Origin: UBA11606 sp964504305
Lineage (GTDB): Bacteria > Actinomycetota > Acidimicrobiia > Acidimicrobiales > Aldehydirespiratoraceae
Length of the DNA stretch: 64,000 nt
Assembly: GCA_964504305.1 (NCBI GenBank)
Contig: CAZDEB010000002.1
Location: 124,001 to 188,000 of the forward strand
Direction of reading: 5' to 3'
Shown here: in pieces, positions 51,643 to 59,082 of the stretch
Position numbering within the stretch: position 1 is the first letter of the stretch
Layout of the letters: the number at the start of each line of letters is the position of its first letter
Notes under the pieces: generated by a model
What the model was told of the DNA's origin: nothing
The model's database searches: none
Seen by the model: the letters and a program-made list of their open reading frames with translations, nothing else
Made by a program: the position numbers and the translations under genes

Positions 51643-52338
51643 ATGAACGCCCGACAATCAGTGAGAGTCCACGGTCCCGACGCTGCTGGCTATCTGCAGG
51701 GCCAGATTTCTCAGGACGTAAACGCCCTAGCCGACGGTGACGTCGCGTGGTCGCTGGTTCTGCAGCCCACCGGCAAGGTTGCGGCCTGGTTTCGGATCAA
51801 ACGCGAGTCAGCCGACAGCTACTTGCTCGATATCGATACTGGTTACCGAGACGCGCTGGTGGCCCGCCTCCAACGTTTCAAGCTCCGCACCGATGCCTCG
51901 ATCGACCCGATCCAAGAAGAGATCGCCGAGCCGGTTTCGTGGCCGGGTGTGATCGATGATGCCGACGAGCGTCAACGAATTCTGGCCGGTATGCCCCGAA
52001 TGGGTGCCGAGCTGACCGACGACACAATCCCGGGCGAAGGCGGGCCGTACTTCATTGACTCCTCGGTGAGCTTCACCAAGGGCTGCTACACCGGTCAAGA
52101 ACTGGTGGCTCGAATCGATAGCCGGGGCGGCAACGTGCCTCGGCCAATCCGAATCCTTTCTGCGGCTGGCCCCGTGCAGGTTGGCGACGAGGTTCGTGTC
52201 GACGACGGGCTGGTTGGCACAGTTACTTCGGCCAGCGACAACGTGGCGCTGGCGCCTCTGAAACGGGCGGTCGAGATCGGCGACGCGGTGATGGTTGGTG
52301 CCGTCGAAGCAACGGTTATCGCTCCGGCCGAAAGCTGA
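51643..52338 (+). CDS. ygfZ: YgfZ/GcvT-like folate-binding protein
   Basis: This 231-residue protein of the GcvT-like fold has the YgfZ signature KGCYTGQELVARIDSRG (about residues 146-162) with the conserved Cys. YgfZ proteins help iron-sulfur enzymes in a folate-dependent manner. AAAGGAG (51629-51635) lies 7 bases before ATG 51643, which decides the start. The 3' end overlaps the convergent histidine kinase gene by 23 bases. Confidence 0.9.
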   Translation: MNARQSVRVHGPDAAGYLQGQISQDVNALADGDVAWSLVLQPTGKVAAWFRIKRESADSYLLDIDTGYRDALVARLQRFKLRTDASIDPIQEEIAEPVSWPGVIDDADERQRILAGMPRMGAELTDDTIPGEGGPYFIDSSVSFTKGCYTGQELVARIDSRGGNVPRPIRILSAAGPVQVGDEVRVDDGLVGTVTSASDNVALAPLKRAVEIGDAVMVGAVEATVIAPAES

Positions 52339-53683
52339 CCACGATCTCGGCACCGCCCAGTGCCGATCGGCGTGCCGTCACGGTCCCATCCATGCCTTCG
52401 GCCAGCTCGCGTACGATCGCCAAGCCGAGACCACTCCCAGACTCTTGGATTGCCGGGCTGTGTTGGGCAACGTACAACCGTTCGAACACGTGAGGCAGAT
52501 CGGCGTCGGCAATTCCCGGGCCGTCGTCGCCCACGGCGAGGTGAACCCGCCCTTCGGCTACCCAAAGGGTGCAAGTGACCGTTGTCGCGGCGAAGCGCGC
52601 CGCGTTGCTCACCAAGTTCGACACGATCTGAGCTAGCCGAATTGGATCGACCATGACCAACGTCGGCTCGTCGGGGACCCGCACGGCCAGTTCGACAGAG
52701 CGGGTCGCAGCATCGGGCTGCAATCCGTCGGTAACGGTGCGAATCGTGGTTCGGATGTCGTGAACTTCTCGGTCGTACTCGAAACCTGTGCCTTCGAGAC
52801 GAGCTAGAAGCAAGAGGTCGCCGACAAGGCGCTCGAGCCGTCGGCCTTCGGCGGAAATTACCGAGCCGGCGCGAACTGGGTCGTCGATAGCGCCATCGGT
52901 GAGGGCCTCGGCGTAGCCCAGGATCGAGGTGAGAGGCGTACGCAAATCGTGGCTCACCGACAAAAGGAATTGTCGTTCGAGATCACGAGAGCGCTGCAGA
53001 TCTTCGGCCATGGTGTTGACCGACGTGACCAGCTCGCCGACTTCGCCCCCGATTTCGGCGTGTTCGGCCGGCACGCGGGCTGACAGGTCGCCGGTGGCGA
53101 TGCGTTTGCTCACAATGCTGGCGTGGGCGATCGGGCCCACCAGTCGGCGACTCAGCCGCATTGCGACTGCGGCGGCCATCGCGATGGTCGCGGCGCTGGC
53201 AATCAGAAACCAGCCCGATGCCGCGGCCCAAATTGGGTCGGGTTGTTGCGCCAACACAAGAATCTGAGTCAGGCCCGCTTCAGACGTTCGGCCATGAGCG
53301 GCCCAAACCAAATCTCTCGATCCGTCGCTGACGGTTTCGCCTCCGCGCAAGGCGTCGAGGTCGAGTTCCTCGACTGCCAAACCCATCGGCAGCTCACCGA
53401 GCGGCTCGTCGGCGTGGGCGCCCAGCACCAGCACACCCATTCCTTCGACGCTCATGGTGGCCAACACCCGCTGCACTCGTTGTCGCAAGGCGCCGGCCTG
53501 ATCGGTGACTCCGGTGAAGAACAGCTCAGTGACGATGTCGGAGAACGCTTCGGCCTGTTCGCGAAGGTTCTCTTCGGTCGACTGGCGGGCGCCCGCTGCG
53601 GTCAACAACGTAGTGCCGGCACCGGCCAACACCAGCGACGCGATGACCATGCCGACAATCGCCAGCGTGAGCCGGCGCCTCAT
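52316..53683 (-). CDS. Sensor histidine kinase with HAMP domain
   Basis: This 455-residue kinase has two membrane helices (about residues 7-30 and 152-174) flanking an extracytoplasmic sensor region of about 120 residues, then HAMP (RRLVGPIAHASIVSKRIATGDLSARV), HisKA with phosphorylated His near residue 246 (SVSHDLRTPLTSILGYAEAL) and HATPase_c with SNLVSNAARFA, DDGPGI and GSGLGLAIVREL. It pairs with the response regulator directly upstream. The signal is unknown. Confidence 0.93.
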   Translation of the reverse strand: MRRRLTLAIVGMVIASLVLAGAGTTLLTAAGARQSTEENLREQAEAFSDIVTELFFTGVTDQAGALRQRVQRVLATMSVEGMGVLVLGAHADEPLGELPMGLAVEELDLDALRGGETVSDGSRDLVWAAHGRTSEAGLTQILVLAQQPDPIWAAASGWFLIASAATIAMAAAVAMRLSRRLVGPIAHASIVSKRIATGDLSARVPAEHAEIGGEVGELVTSVNTMAEDLQRSRDLERQFLLSVSHDLRTPLTSILGYAEALTDGAIDDPVRAGSVISAEGRRLERLVGDLLLLARLEGTGFEYDREVHDIRTTIRTVTDGLQPDAATRSVELAVRVPDEPTLVMVDPIRLAQIVSNLVSNAARFAATTVTCTLWVAEGRVHLAVGDDGPGIADADLPHVFERLYVAQHSPAIQESGSGLGLAIVRELAEGMDGTVTARRSALGGAEIVVSFRPER

Positions 53684-53704
53684 TGTCTCGGTCCAGTTGG
53701 TCGA

Positions 53705-54400
53705 CTAGTCAAGGCGGTAACCCACTCCCCATACCGTGTCGAGTTGGAGTCCGTCTCCGACTTTCTTGCGAAGCTGGCGGATGTGCACGTCGACGGTGCG
53801 GTCGTCTCCAATCCAACCTTCGCCCCAAACCGCGTCGAGCAGTTGGCGTCGAGTCAACGCCAACCCACGGTGGGCCGCGAGATAAGCCAAGAGATCGAAT
53901 TCTCGGGTCGCCAAACCTGCAGGCGTGCCGTCGACCGAGACCTCCCGGCGAGCGGGGTCTACGAGAATGGAAGAACCCAGATCGACCGGTTCGGGGCGCG
54001 CCGACCCCGACGAATTGTCGGTTCGGCGAAGGATGGCTTTTACGCGCGCCACCAGTTCGCGCGGTGAGAACGGTTTGGTTACATAGTCATCGGCCCCTAG
54101 CTCCAGCCCCAGCACTCGGTCGATCTCGTCGTCTCGGGCGGTGAGAAAGATGATCGGCACGTCCGATTCGGCTCTGACAGCCCGGCACACATCGAGACCA
54201 TCGAGGTCGCCGGGGAGCCCTACATCGAGCAGGATCAGTCGCGGATGGCGCTCGGCAATCACCTCGAGCGCTCGTTCTCCGGTGGAAGCCTGGAACGGCC
54301 GGTATCCATCTCGACGCAAATAGAGCTCGACGAGGTCGGAAATATTGGGGTCATCTTCGACAATTACGATCACTGGCTCGGCGGCCATTTGGCTCTCCAT
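53705..54400 (-). CDS. OmpR-family response regulator
   Basis: This 231-residue protein has a receiver domain with the acidic pair VEDDP, phosphorylated Asp59 in LILLDVGLPG, FLTARDDE and the Lys in DDYVTKPFSPREL, followed by a winged-helix DNA-binding domain (LATREFDLLAYLAAHRGLALTRRQLLDAVWG, RTVDVHIRQLRKKVG). It lies 21 bases before the kinase gene and forms one operon with it. The start is uncertain: GTG 54418, ATG 54400 and ATG 54388 are all in frame. Confidence 0.92.
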   Translation of the reverse strand: MESQMAAEPVIVIVEDDPNISDLVELYLRRDGYRPFQASTGERALEVIAERHPRLILLDVGLPGDLDGLDVCRAVRAESDVPIIFLTARDDEIDRVLGLELGADDYVTKPFSPRELVARVKAILRRTDNSSGSARPEPVDLGSSILVDPARREVSVDGTPAGLATREFDLLAYLAAHRGLALTRRQLLDAVWGEGWIGDDRTVDVHIRQLRKKVGDGLQLDTVWGVGYRLD

Positions 54401-54467
54401 GCCCTCAGAGTGGTTCACAGATGTGAGGAAACCATGATGGCCGACAAAACAGCTTCACTCGTGGCTC

Positions 54468-54473
54468 TAACAT
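54468..54473 (+). promoter_or_regulatory. Leaderless-type -10 element of the J-domain gene
   Basis: TAACAT lies 6 bases before GTG 54480. There is no Shine-Dalgarno sequence. Confidence 0.5.
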
Positions 54474-54479
54474 CTCGGC

Positions 54480-55031
54480 GTGGGCCACTACGAGACTCTG
54501 GGCGTGACACCCGACGCGGCGATGTCGGAGATACGGCGCCGCTACTTGGCGGTGGCTCGCGAATCTCATCCCGACTTTCATACCGGTTCCGAAGCAGCTC
54601 GTCGTCGAGCCGAGGTCCGGATGCGTGATGTCAACGCGGCGTGGGCGGTGCTCGGCGATGTCGACGAACGGGCCGCCTACGACCGACAGAGGTTGCGTTC
54701 GACGGGTCCCGTTACCAGCCGGCCGACGCCACCGTTTCATGCAACCGCGCGGGCCCACGAAGCGTTTAGACCCTTCGACACCGGCCCGGACGCAGAATTC
54801 GACGATCGCCACGATCTCCCGATTTCGTCCTCCCGTTTACCGGCGTGGCTGGCGATGCTGCCGGCGCTGCTTTTGGTGCTCGGGGTGGGCGGAGTGATGT
54901 TTGGCAGCATTGTCAACGCTACGGCGGTGGTCGATCTGGGGCTGGTCCTGATGCTTGTTGCCGGTGTGCTGTTTTTGGTCGCGGCGCCTCTCGTGGCCCT
55001 CGGACGTGCCGCCCGCGGTGATCGCCCGTAA
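54480..55031 (+). CDS. J-domain protein with two C-terminal membrane helices
   Basis: This 183-residue protein begins with a J domain, HYETLGVTPDAAMSEIRRRYLAVARESHPDF, with the HPD motif at residues 30-32 that stimulates Hsp70 ATPase. A disordered Pro/Arg-rich linker follows. The C-terminus has two hydrophobic helices (LPAWLAMLPALLLVLGVGGVMFG and VDLGLVLMLVAGVLFLVAAPLVAL). It lacks the DnaJ zinc finger, so it is a membrane-tethered co-chaperone of unknown client. Confidence 0.85.
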   Translation: MGHYETLGVTPDAAMSEIRRRYLAVARESHPDFHTGSEAARRRAEVRMRDVNAAWAVLGDVDERAAYDRQRLRSTGPVTSRPTPPFHATARAHEAFRPFDTGPDAEFDDRHDLPISSSRLPAWLAMLPALLLVLGVGGVMFGSIVNATAVVDLGLVLMLVAGVLFLVAAPLVALGRAARGDRP

Positions 55032-55034
55032 CCT
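55029..55034 (+). promoter_or_regulatory. Leaderless-type -10 element overlapping the J-domain gene stop
   Basis: TAACCT begins with the J-domain gene's TAA stop and lies 6 bases before ATG 55041. Confidence 0.45.
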
Positions 55035-55040
55035 CTCGGG

Positions 55041-55352
55041 ATGTCCAAGATCTCAGTTGTTGCCAAGCTTCCCGTCAAGGAAGGCTGTAAAGAAGACTTC
55101 ATCGAGGCGGCGTCAGCAATGATGCAAGCAGTCGAAGACGAGCCCGGCACCGAGGTCTACGTGCTCAATTGGGACAAAAAGAACGAAAGCGTTGCGTACA
55201 TGTACGAGGTCTACCGCGACAAGGCGGCATTGGCTGCTCACAGCGAGTCCCCCGCGATGGCCGCGTTCATGGCCCGCCTTGGTGACCTGTTGGGTGGAGC
55301 CCCCGAACTCACGATCGCCACCCCCACCGCCGCCAAAGGCCTGGAACTCTGA
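55041..55352 (+). CDS. Antibiotic-biosynthesis-monooxygenase (ABM) domain protein
   Basis: This 103-residue single-domain dimeric ferredoxin-like protein has VVAKLPVKEGCKEDFIEAASAMM, EPGTEVYVLNWDKKNESVAYMYEVYRDKAALAAH and a C-terminal strand ELTIATP. The family includes quinol monooxygenases (YgiN) and haem-degrading enzymes; substrate unknown. Its TGA overlaps the proposed CTG start of trpC. Confidence 0.8.
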   Translation: MSKISVVAKLPVKEGCKEDFIEAASAMMQAVEDEPGTEVYVLNWDKKNESVAYMYEVYRDKAALAAHSESPAMAAFMARLGDLLGGAPELTIATPTAAKGLEL

Positions 55353-56134
55353 GCGCTACGTACCTCGACAGGATCCTCATCGCTCAGAGAAGCAGGGTGG
55401 GGGGTGATGGACGGTCGCTCGACGTGTTGATCGAGCGGTGCTCATCGATGCCTGCGGCTCGCGGGTTCGGAACGGCGCTGCAAAACGGCGACGCCCCGAT
55501 CGCGGTGATAAGCGAGATCAAGCGGCGGTCGCCGTCCAAGGGCGACCTCTTCCCCGATCTCGACGCTGGCGTCTTGGCCCAAGATTACGAACGCGGGGGA
55601 GCGTCGTGTCTGTCGGTGCTCACCGACGTTGCCTGGTTCGGCGGCTCTGTCGCCGATCTCCAGCAAGCCCGCGCCGCTACTACGTTGCCCGTCATCCGCA
55701 AGGATTTCACCGTCGATGCACGCGATGTTGCCGATGCTCGCCTCATGGGCGCCGACTGCGTGCTGTTGATCGCCGCGGCCCTCGACGACCAAGAGCTAGC
55801 CGACTTTCACCAGCTGGCGCTAGAGCTCGGGATCGACGCGCTGGTCGAGGTTCATGACGAGGCCGAGCTCGAACGGGCGCTGACCGTAGACGCCAAGATC
55901 ATCGGCGTTAACCAACGCGACCTCGTTACCTTCGAAGTCGATCAGGATCGCGCCGTTCGAGTCGGGGCGAAGATCCCGGCCGGGGTTGTAAAGGTCGCCG
56001 AGTCCGGAGTGCGCAACCGCGACGACGCCATTGCTTTGCATGCGGCGGGCTTTGATGCCTTGCTGGTGGGCGAGACGTTGGTCAGGAGCGGCACCCCCGG
56101 CGACGAGGTGCGGCGCCTCCGCGGCCTTGACTAA
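55349..56134 (+). CDS. trpC: Indole-3-glycerol phosphate synthase with probable CTG start
   Basis: This beta-alpha barrel of about 261 residues has ISEIKRRSPSKGDL (catalytic Lys), SVLTDVAWFGGS, PVIRKDFTVDARDVADAR (second Lys), IGVNQRDLVTF and VAESGVRNRDD. The first ordinary start is GTG 55397, but the reading frame stays open upstream and encodes SATYLDRILIAQRSR, which looks like the N-terminal helix of TrpC. The codon before it is CTG 55349, overlapping the upstream stop as CTGA, with AAAGG 9 bases before. If CTG is not used, the protein is 245 residues from 55397. Confidence 0.9.
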   Translation: MSATYLDRILIAQRSRVGGDGRSLDVLIERCSSMPAARGFGTALQNGDAPIAVISEIKRRSPSKGDLFPDLDAGVLAQDYERGGASCLSVLTDVAWFGGSVADLQQARAATTLPVIRKDFTVDARDVADARLMGADCVLLIAAALDDQELADFHQLALELGIDALVEVHDEAELERALTVDAKIIGVNQRDLVTFEVDQDRAVRVGAKIPAGVVKVAESGVRNRDDAIALHAAGFDALLVGETLVRSGTPGDEVRRLRGLD

Positions 56135-56168
56135 CCCGAATTGGTCGCGGTGCACCATTCAGGGCGGG

Positions 56169-56174
56169 TAGCGT
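56169..56174 (+). promoter_or_regulatory. Leaderless-type -10 element of trpF-trpB-trpA
   Basis: TAGCGT lies 7 bases before GTG 56182, in the 47-base gap after trpC. Confidence 0.55.
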
Positions 56175-56181
56175 CAGCGCT

Positions 56182-56865
56182 GTGTTCGTCAAGATCTGCG
56201 GTATCACCAGCGAGGAAGATGGTTTGTTGGCGGTGGCGCTGGGTGCCGACGCGCTCGGTTTCGTTTTTGCTCCGTCGAGTCGCCAAATTGCGGTCGATAA
56301 AGCCCGCGACATCACTCGCCGGCTTCCCCCCGAGGTTCTTACGGTCGGGGTCTTTCGAGACGAGCTCCCGGAACGAGTAACCGACATCGTGCACCGTGCT
56401 GGTCTGCGAGCAGCTCAACTCCACGGTAACGAAACCCCCGAACAAACCCGTTTGGTCAGAACTCGAGTACCGCTGGTGATCAAGGCGTTTGCCGCTGGCC
56501 ACCCCGGCTTGGGCAATCTTGAAGCGTACGGCGCTGATGCAATCCTGGTCGACTCCTCGACTCCGGGCGGCGGCAAGGTGTTCGACTGGCGTCTGGCCGA
56601 GGATGCCCCCCGATCGGGTCATCGTGTCGTGCTCGCTGGTGGCCTCAACCCAAGCAACGTCGCCGAAGCGATCCGCAGGGTTCGTCCGTGGGGAGTAGAC
56701 GTCTCAACGGGTGTGGAAATATCGGCCGGCGTCAAAGACGCGGTGAAGATGCGCGAGTTCATCGAGGCCGCCAAGGCTGTCCCGCCCGACCAATCCGATA
56801 TCACCGCGGCTCCTCCGTACTCGACCGACGGTCCCTACGACTGGGAAGAAGACTTTTTGTCATGA
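56182..56865 (+). CDS. trpF: Phosphoribosylanthranilate isomerase
   Basis: This 227-residue barrel has the catalytic Cys in FVKICGITSEEDG, VGVFRDE, AQLHGNE, ILVDSSTPGGGKVFDW (catalytic Asp) and LAGGLNPSNVAEAI, with GVDVSTGVE. An acidic tail of about 25 residues (DQSDITAAPPYSTDGPYDWE) extends past the barrel. Its presence is notable because many Actinobacteria rely on PriA instead. The stop overlaps the trpB ATG. Confidence 0.94.
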   Translation: MFVKICGITSEEDGLLAVALGADALGFVFAPSSRQIAVDKARDITRRLPPEVLTVGVFRDELPERVTDIVHRAGLRAAQLHGNETPEQTRLVRTRVPLVIKAFAAGHPGLGNLEAYGADAILVDSSTPGGGKVFDWRLAEDAPRSGHRVVLAGGLNPSNVAEAIRRVRPWGVDVSTGVEISAGVKDAVKMREFIEAAKAVPPDQSDITAAPPYSTDGPYDWEEDFLS

Positions 56866-58019
56866 CCATGACCGATCCATCCGATGGGGGTCGCTTTGGC
56901 GAATTCGGCGGCATGTACGTGCCCGAAACCCTCGTGCCGGCGTGCCAAGAACTCGACCGGGCCTTCCGCGAGGCGTGGGCCGACCCCGAATTTCGCGCCG
57001 AACTCGATGACCTGCTCGTCAACTACGCCGGTCGGCCGTCTCCGGTCACCGAATGTCACAACCTGAGCGCCGAACTCGGATGTCGCATCCTGCTCAAACG
57101 AGAAGATCTCAACCACACCGGCAGTCACAAGATCAACAATGTGCTCGGTCAAGCGTTGTTGGCAAAGCGTATGGGCAAGACCCGTTTGGTGGCCGAGACC
57201 GGTGCGGGCCAGCACGGCGTTGCAACGGCGACGGCTGCGGCGCTGTTCGACATGGAATGTGTCGTCTACATGGGTTCGGTCGATATGGAGCGCCAGAAGC
57301 TCAACGTCTTTCGGATGAAGCTTCTCGGCACCGAAGTCCGGGCTGCCGAATCGGGTTCGCAAACCCTCAAGGACGCTGTGAACGAAGCCATGCGTTACTG
57401 GGTTGCGGCCGTCGAATCGACTCACTATTGCCTCGGTTCGGTCATGGGCCCTCATCCATATCCGTGGATGGTTCGGGAGTTTCACCGTGTTATCGGCGAC
57501 GAGGCACGCGCGCAGTGCGCGGCGTTGCTCGACGGCGCGACGCCCGATGTTGTGGTTGCGTGCGTCGGTGGCGGCTCCAACGCGGCCGGAATTTTCGCCG
57601 GCTTTGCCGACTCGCCCGCGACGCTGGTGGGGGCCGAACCGGCGGGGGGCGCGGCGGTTGGTCGGGCCGTGCCCGGGATTGTTCACGGCAGTCACTCGTA
57701 CTTGATGCAAGACGAATGGGGCCAGGTCCTCGAAGCCCAATCGATTTCGGCCGGTCTCGATTATCCCGGGATCGGACCCGAACACGCCCACCTTGCCGCT
57801 ACCGGTCGAGCCCGTTACGAGCCGGTCACCGACGCCGAAGTCGTCGATGCATTTCAGTTGTTGTCGCGGACCGAGGGAATTATCCCGGCCCTCGAATCGG
57901 CCCACGCCATTGCCTGGGTTAGCAAGGCGCGCGACGAGTTGCTCGGCAAGTCGGTGCTGATCAACCTGAGTGGGCGCGGTGACAAGGACGTCGACCAGAT
58001 GATGGACGTGCTGGCATGA
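56862..58019 (+). CDS. trpB: Tryptophan synthase beta subunit
   Basis: This 385-residue PLP enzyme has GRFGEFGGMYVPETLVPA, the PLP lysine in HTGSHKINN, AETGAGQHGVATATAAALF, the phosphate loop CVGGGSNAAGIFAGF and a C-terminal LSGRGDKDVDQM. It is a TrpB1-type enzyme that partners with the TrpA encoded next (ATGA overlap). Confidence 0.97.
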   Translation: MTMTDPSDGGRFGEFGGMYVPETLVPACQELDRAFREAWADPEFRAELDDLLVNYAGRPSPVTECHNLSAELGCRILLKREDLNHTGSHKINNVLGQALLAKRMGKTRLVAETGAGQHGVATATAAALFDMECVVYMGSVDMERQKLNVFRMKLLGTEVRAAESGSQTLKDAVNEAMRYWVAAVESTHYCLGSVMGPHPYPWMVREFHRVIGDEARAQCAALLDGATPDVVVACVGGGSNAAGIFAGFADSPATLVGAEPAGGAAVGRAVPGIVHGSHSYLMQDEWGQVLEAQSISAGLDYPGIGPEHAHLAATGRARYEPVTDAEVVDAFQLLSRTEGIIPALESAHAIAWVSKARDELLGKSVLINLSGRGDKDVDQMMDVLA

Positions 58020-58795
58020 TCGGGGCATTCGAAAGCGCGCTGCGGGCCCGGCGCGACGCCGGCGGAAAGTGCCTCGTTCCTTATGTGACCGGTGGGTTGG
58101 GCGACGACTGGCTCGACACTGTCAGAGCAGTAGCCGACGCCGGAGCCGACGCGATCGAGATTGGTGTGCCGTTTTCGGATCCGGTCATGGATGGACCCAC
58201 TATCCAGGCCGCCAACGATCTGGCCCTCGAGTCCGGTGCGACTCCGCAGTCGATCATCGATGCTCTTCGCGGCGCCGATATCGGGGTGCCATTGGCCGTG
58301 ATGACTTACGGCAACATTGCCTACCGCATGGGTTGGCAGCGGTTCGCTGCGTCGCTGGTCGGTTCGGGAGTGAGCGGGTGCATCCTCCCCGACATCCCAC
58401 TCGAAGAGGTTGGGCCGTGGGCCGAAGCCGCTGATGCTGAAGGCGTCGAGACCATCATGTTGGCGGCGCCGACGGCGCCCGACGAGCGGCTGCCCTTGGT
58501 GTGCGAGCGGGCTCGGGGATTCGTCTACGGAGTTGGGCTTCTCGGTATCACGGGGGTCCGCAGCGAACTGGCAGAGTCCGCCACGATCATCGCCACGAGG
58601 CTCAAGGCCATCACCGACAAGCCGGTCCTGGTTGGCGTGGGCGTGGGCACGCCCGAGCAGGCCGTCCAGGTCTGTCGGGTAGCGGATGGAGTTGTGGTCG
58701 GCTCAGCGGTGGTGCAGCGCATGCTCGACCAAGCCGGACCTACCGGGGTTGCCGCGCTGGTTTCGCAGTTCCGATCGGCCCTCGACCAAGCGTGA
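58016..58795 (+). CDS. trpA: Tryptophan synthase alpha subunit
   Basis: This 259-residue barrel has the catalytic Glu in DAIEIGVPFSDPVMDGPTIQAA with the second catalytic Asp, VMTYGNIAYRMG, GCILPDIPLEE and YGVGLLGITGVR. It cleaves indoleglycerol phosphate and channels indole to TrpB. Confidence 0.96.
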   Translation: MIGAFESALRARRDAGGKCLVPYVTGGLGDDWLDTVRAVADAGADAIEIGVPFSDPVMDGPTIQAANDLALESGATPQSIIDALRGADIGVPLAVMTYGNIAYRMGWQRFAASLVGSGVSGCILPDIPLEEVGPWAEAADAEGVETIMLAAPTAPDERLPLVCERARGFVYGVGLLGITGVRSELAESATIIATRLKAITDKPVLVGVGVGTPEQAVQVCRVADGVVVGSAVVQRMLDQAGPTGVAALVSQFRSALDQA

Positions 58796-58814
58796 ACCGG
58801 TCGGACAAGCCCTG

Positions 58815-59006
58815 ATGATCGATTTCGTGGTCGATTTGTTGCTGCCCAAAACCGATCGTCTTGTTGTAATCGAATTTGTGGTGATGGGTGTTGTGTGGGC
58901 GGTGCTGGTGCCGTGGAGCTTTCGGTGGCGCGGCGAGTACCGCACTTTCGTCATTGGGCTCGCAGTTTTGAATCTGGCATGGTTCGGGGCCCGAGCGATC
59001 CACTAG
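58815..59006 (+). CDS. Small two-helix membrane protein
   Basis: This 63-residue ORF has two hydrophobic segments, LVVIEFVVMGVVWAVLVPW and FVIGLAVLNLAWFGARAI, joined by a basic loop SFRWRGEYRT. I recognise no family. It follows trpA after 19 bases and could be read from the trp transcript. Confidence 0.6.
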   Translation: MIDFVVDLLLPKTDRLVVIEFVVMGVVWAVLVPWSFRWRGEYRTFVIGLAVLNLAWFGARAIH

Positions 59007-59082
59007 CCCAACGAGCAGACGCGTAAAGATGGCCAGAAGAACCAATGTGGAATGCTGGTAGCCGTTAGGAGGTTCCCGCCCC

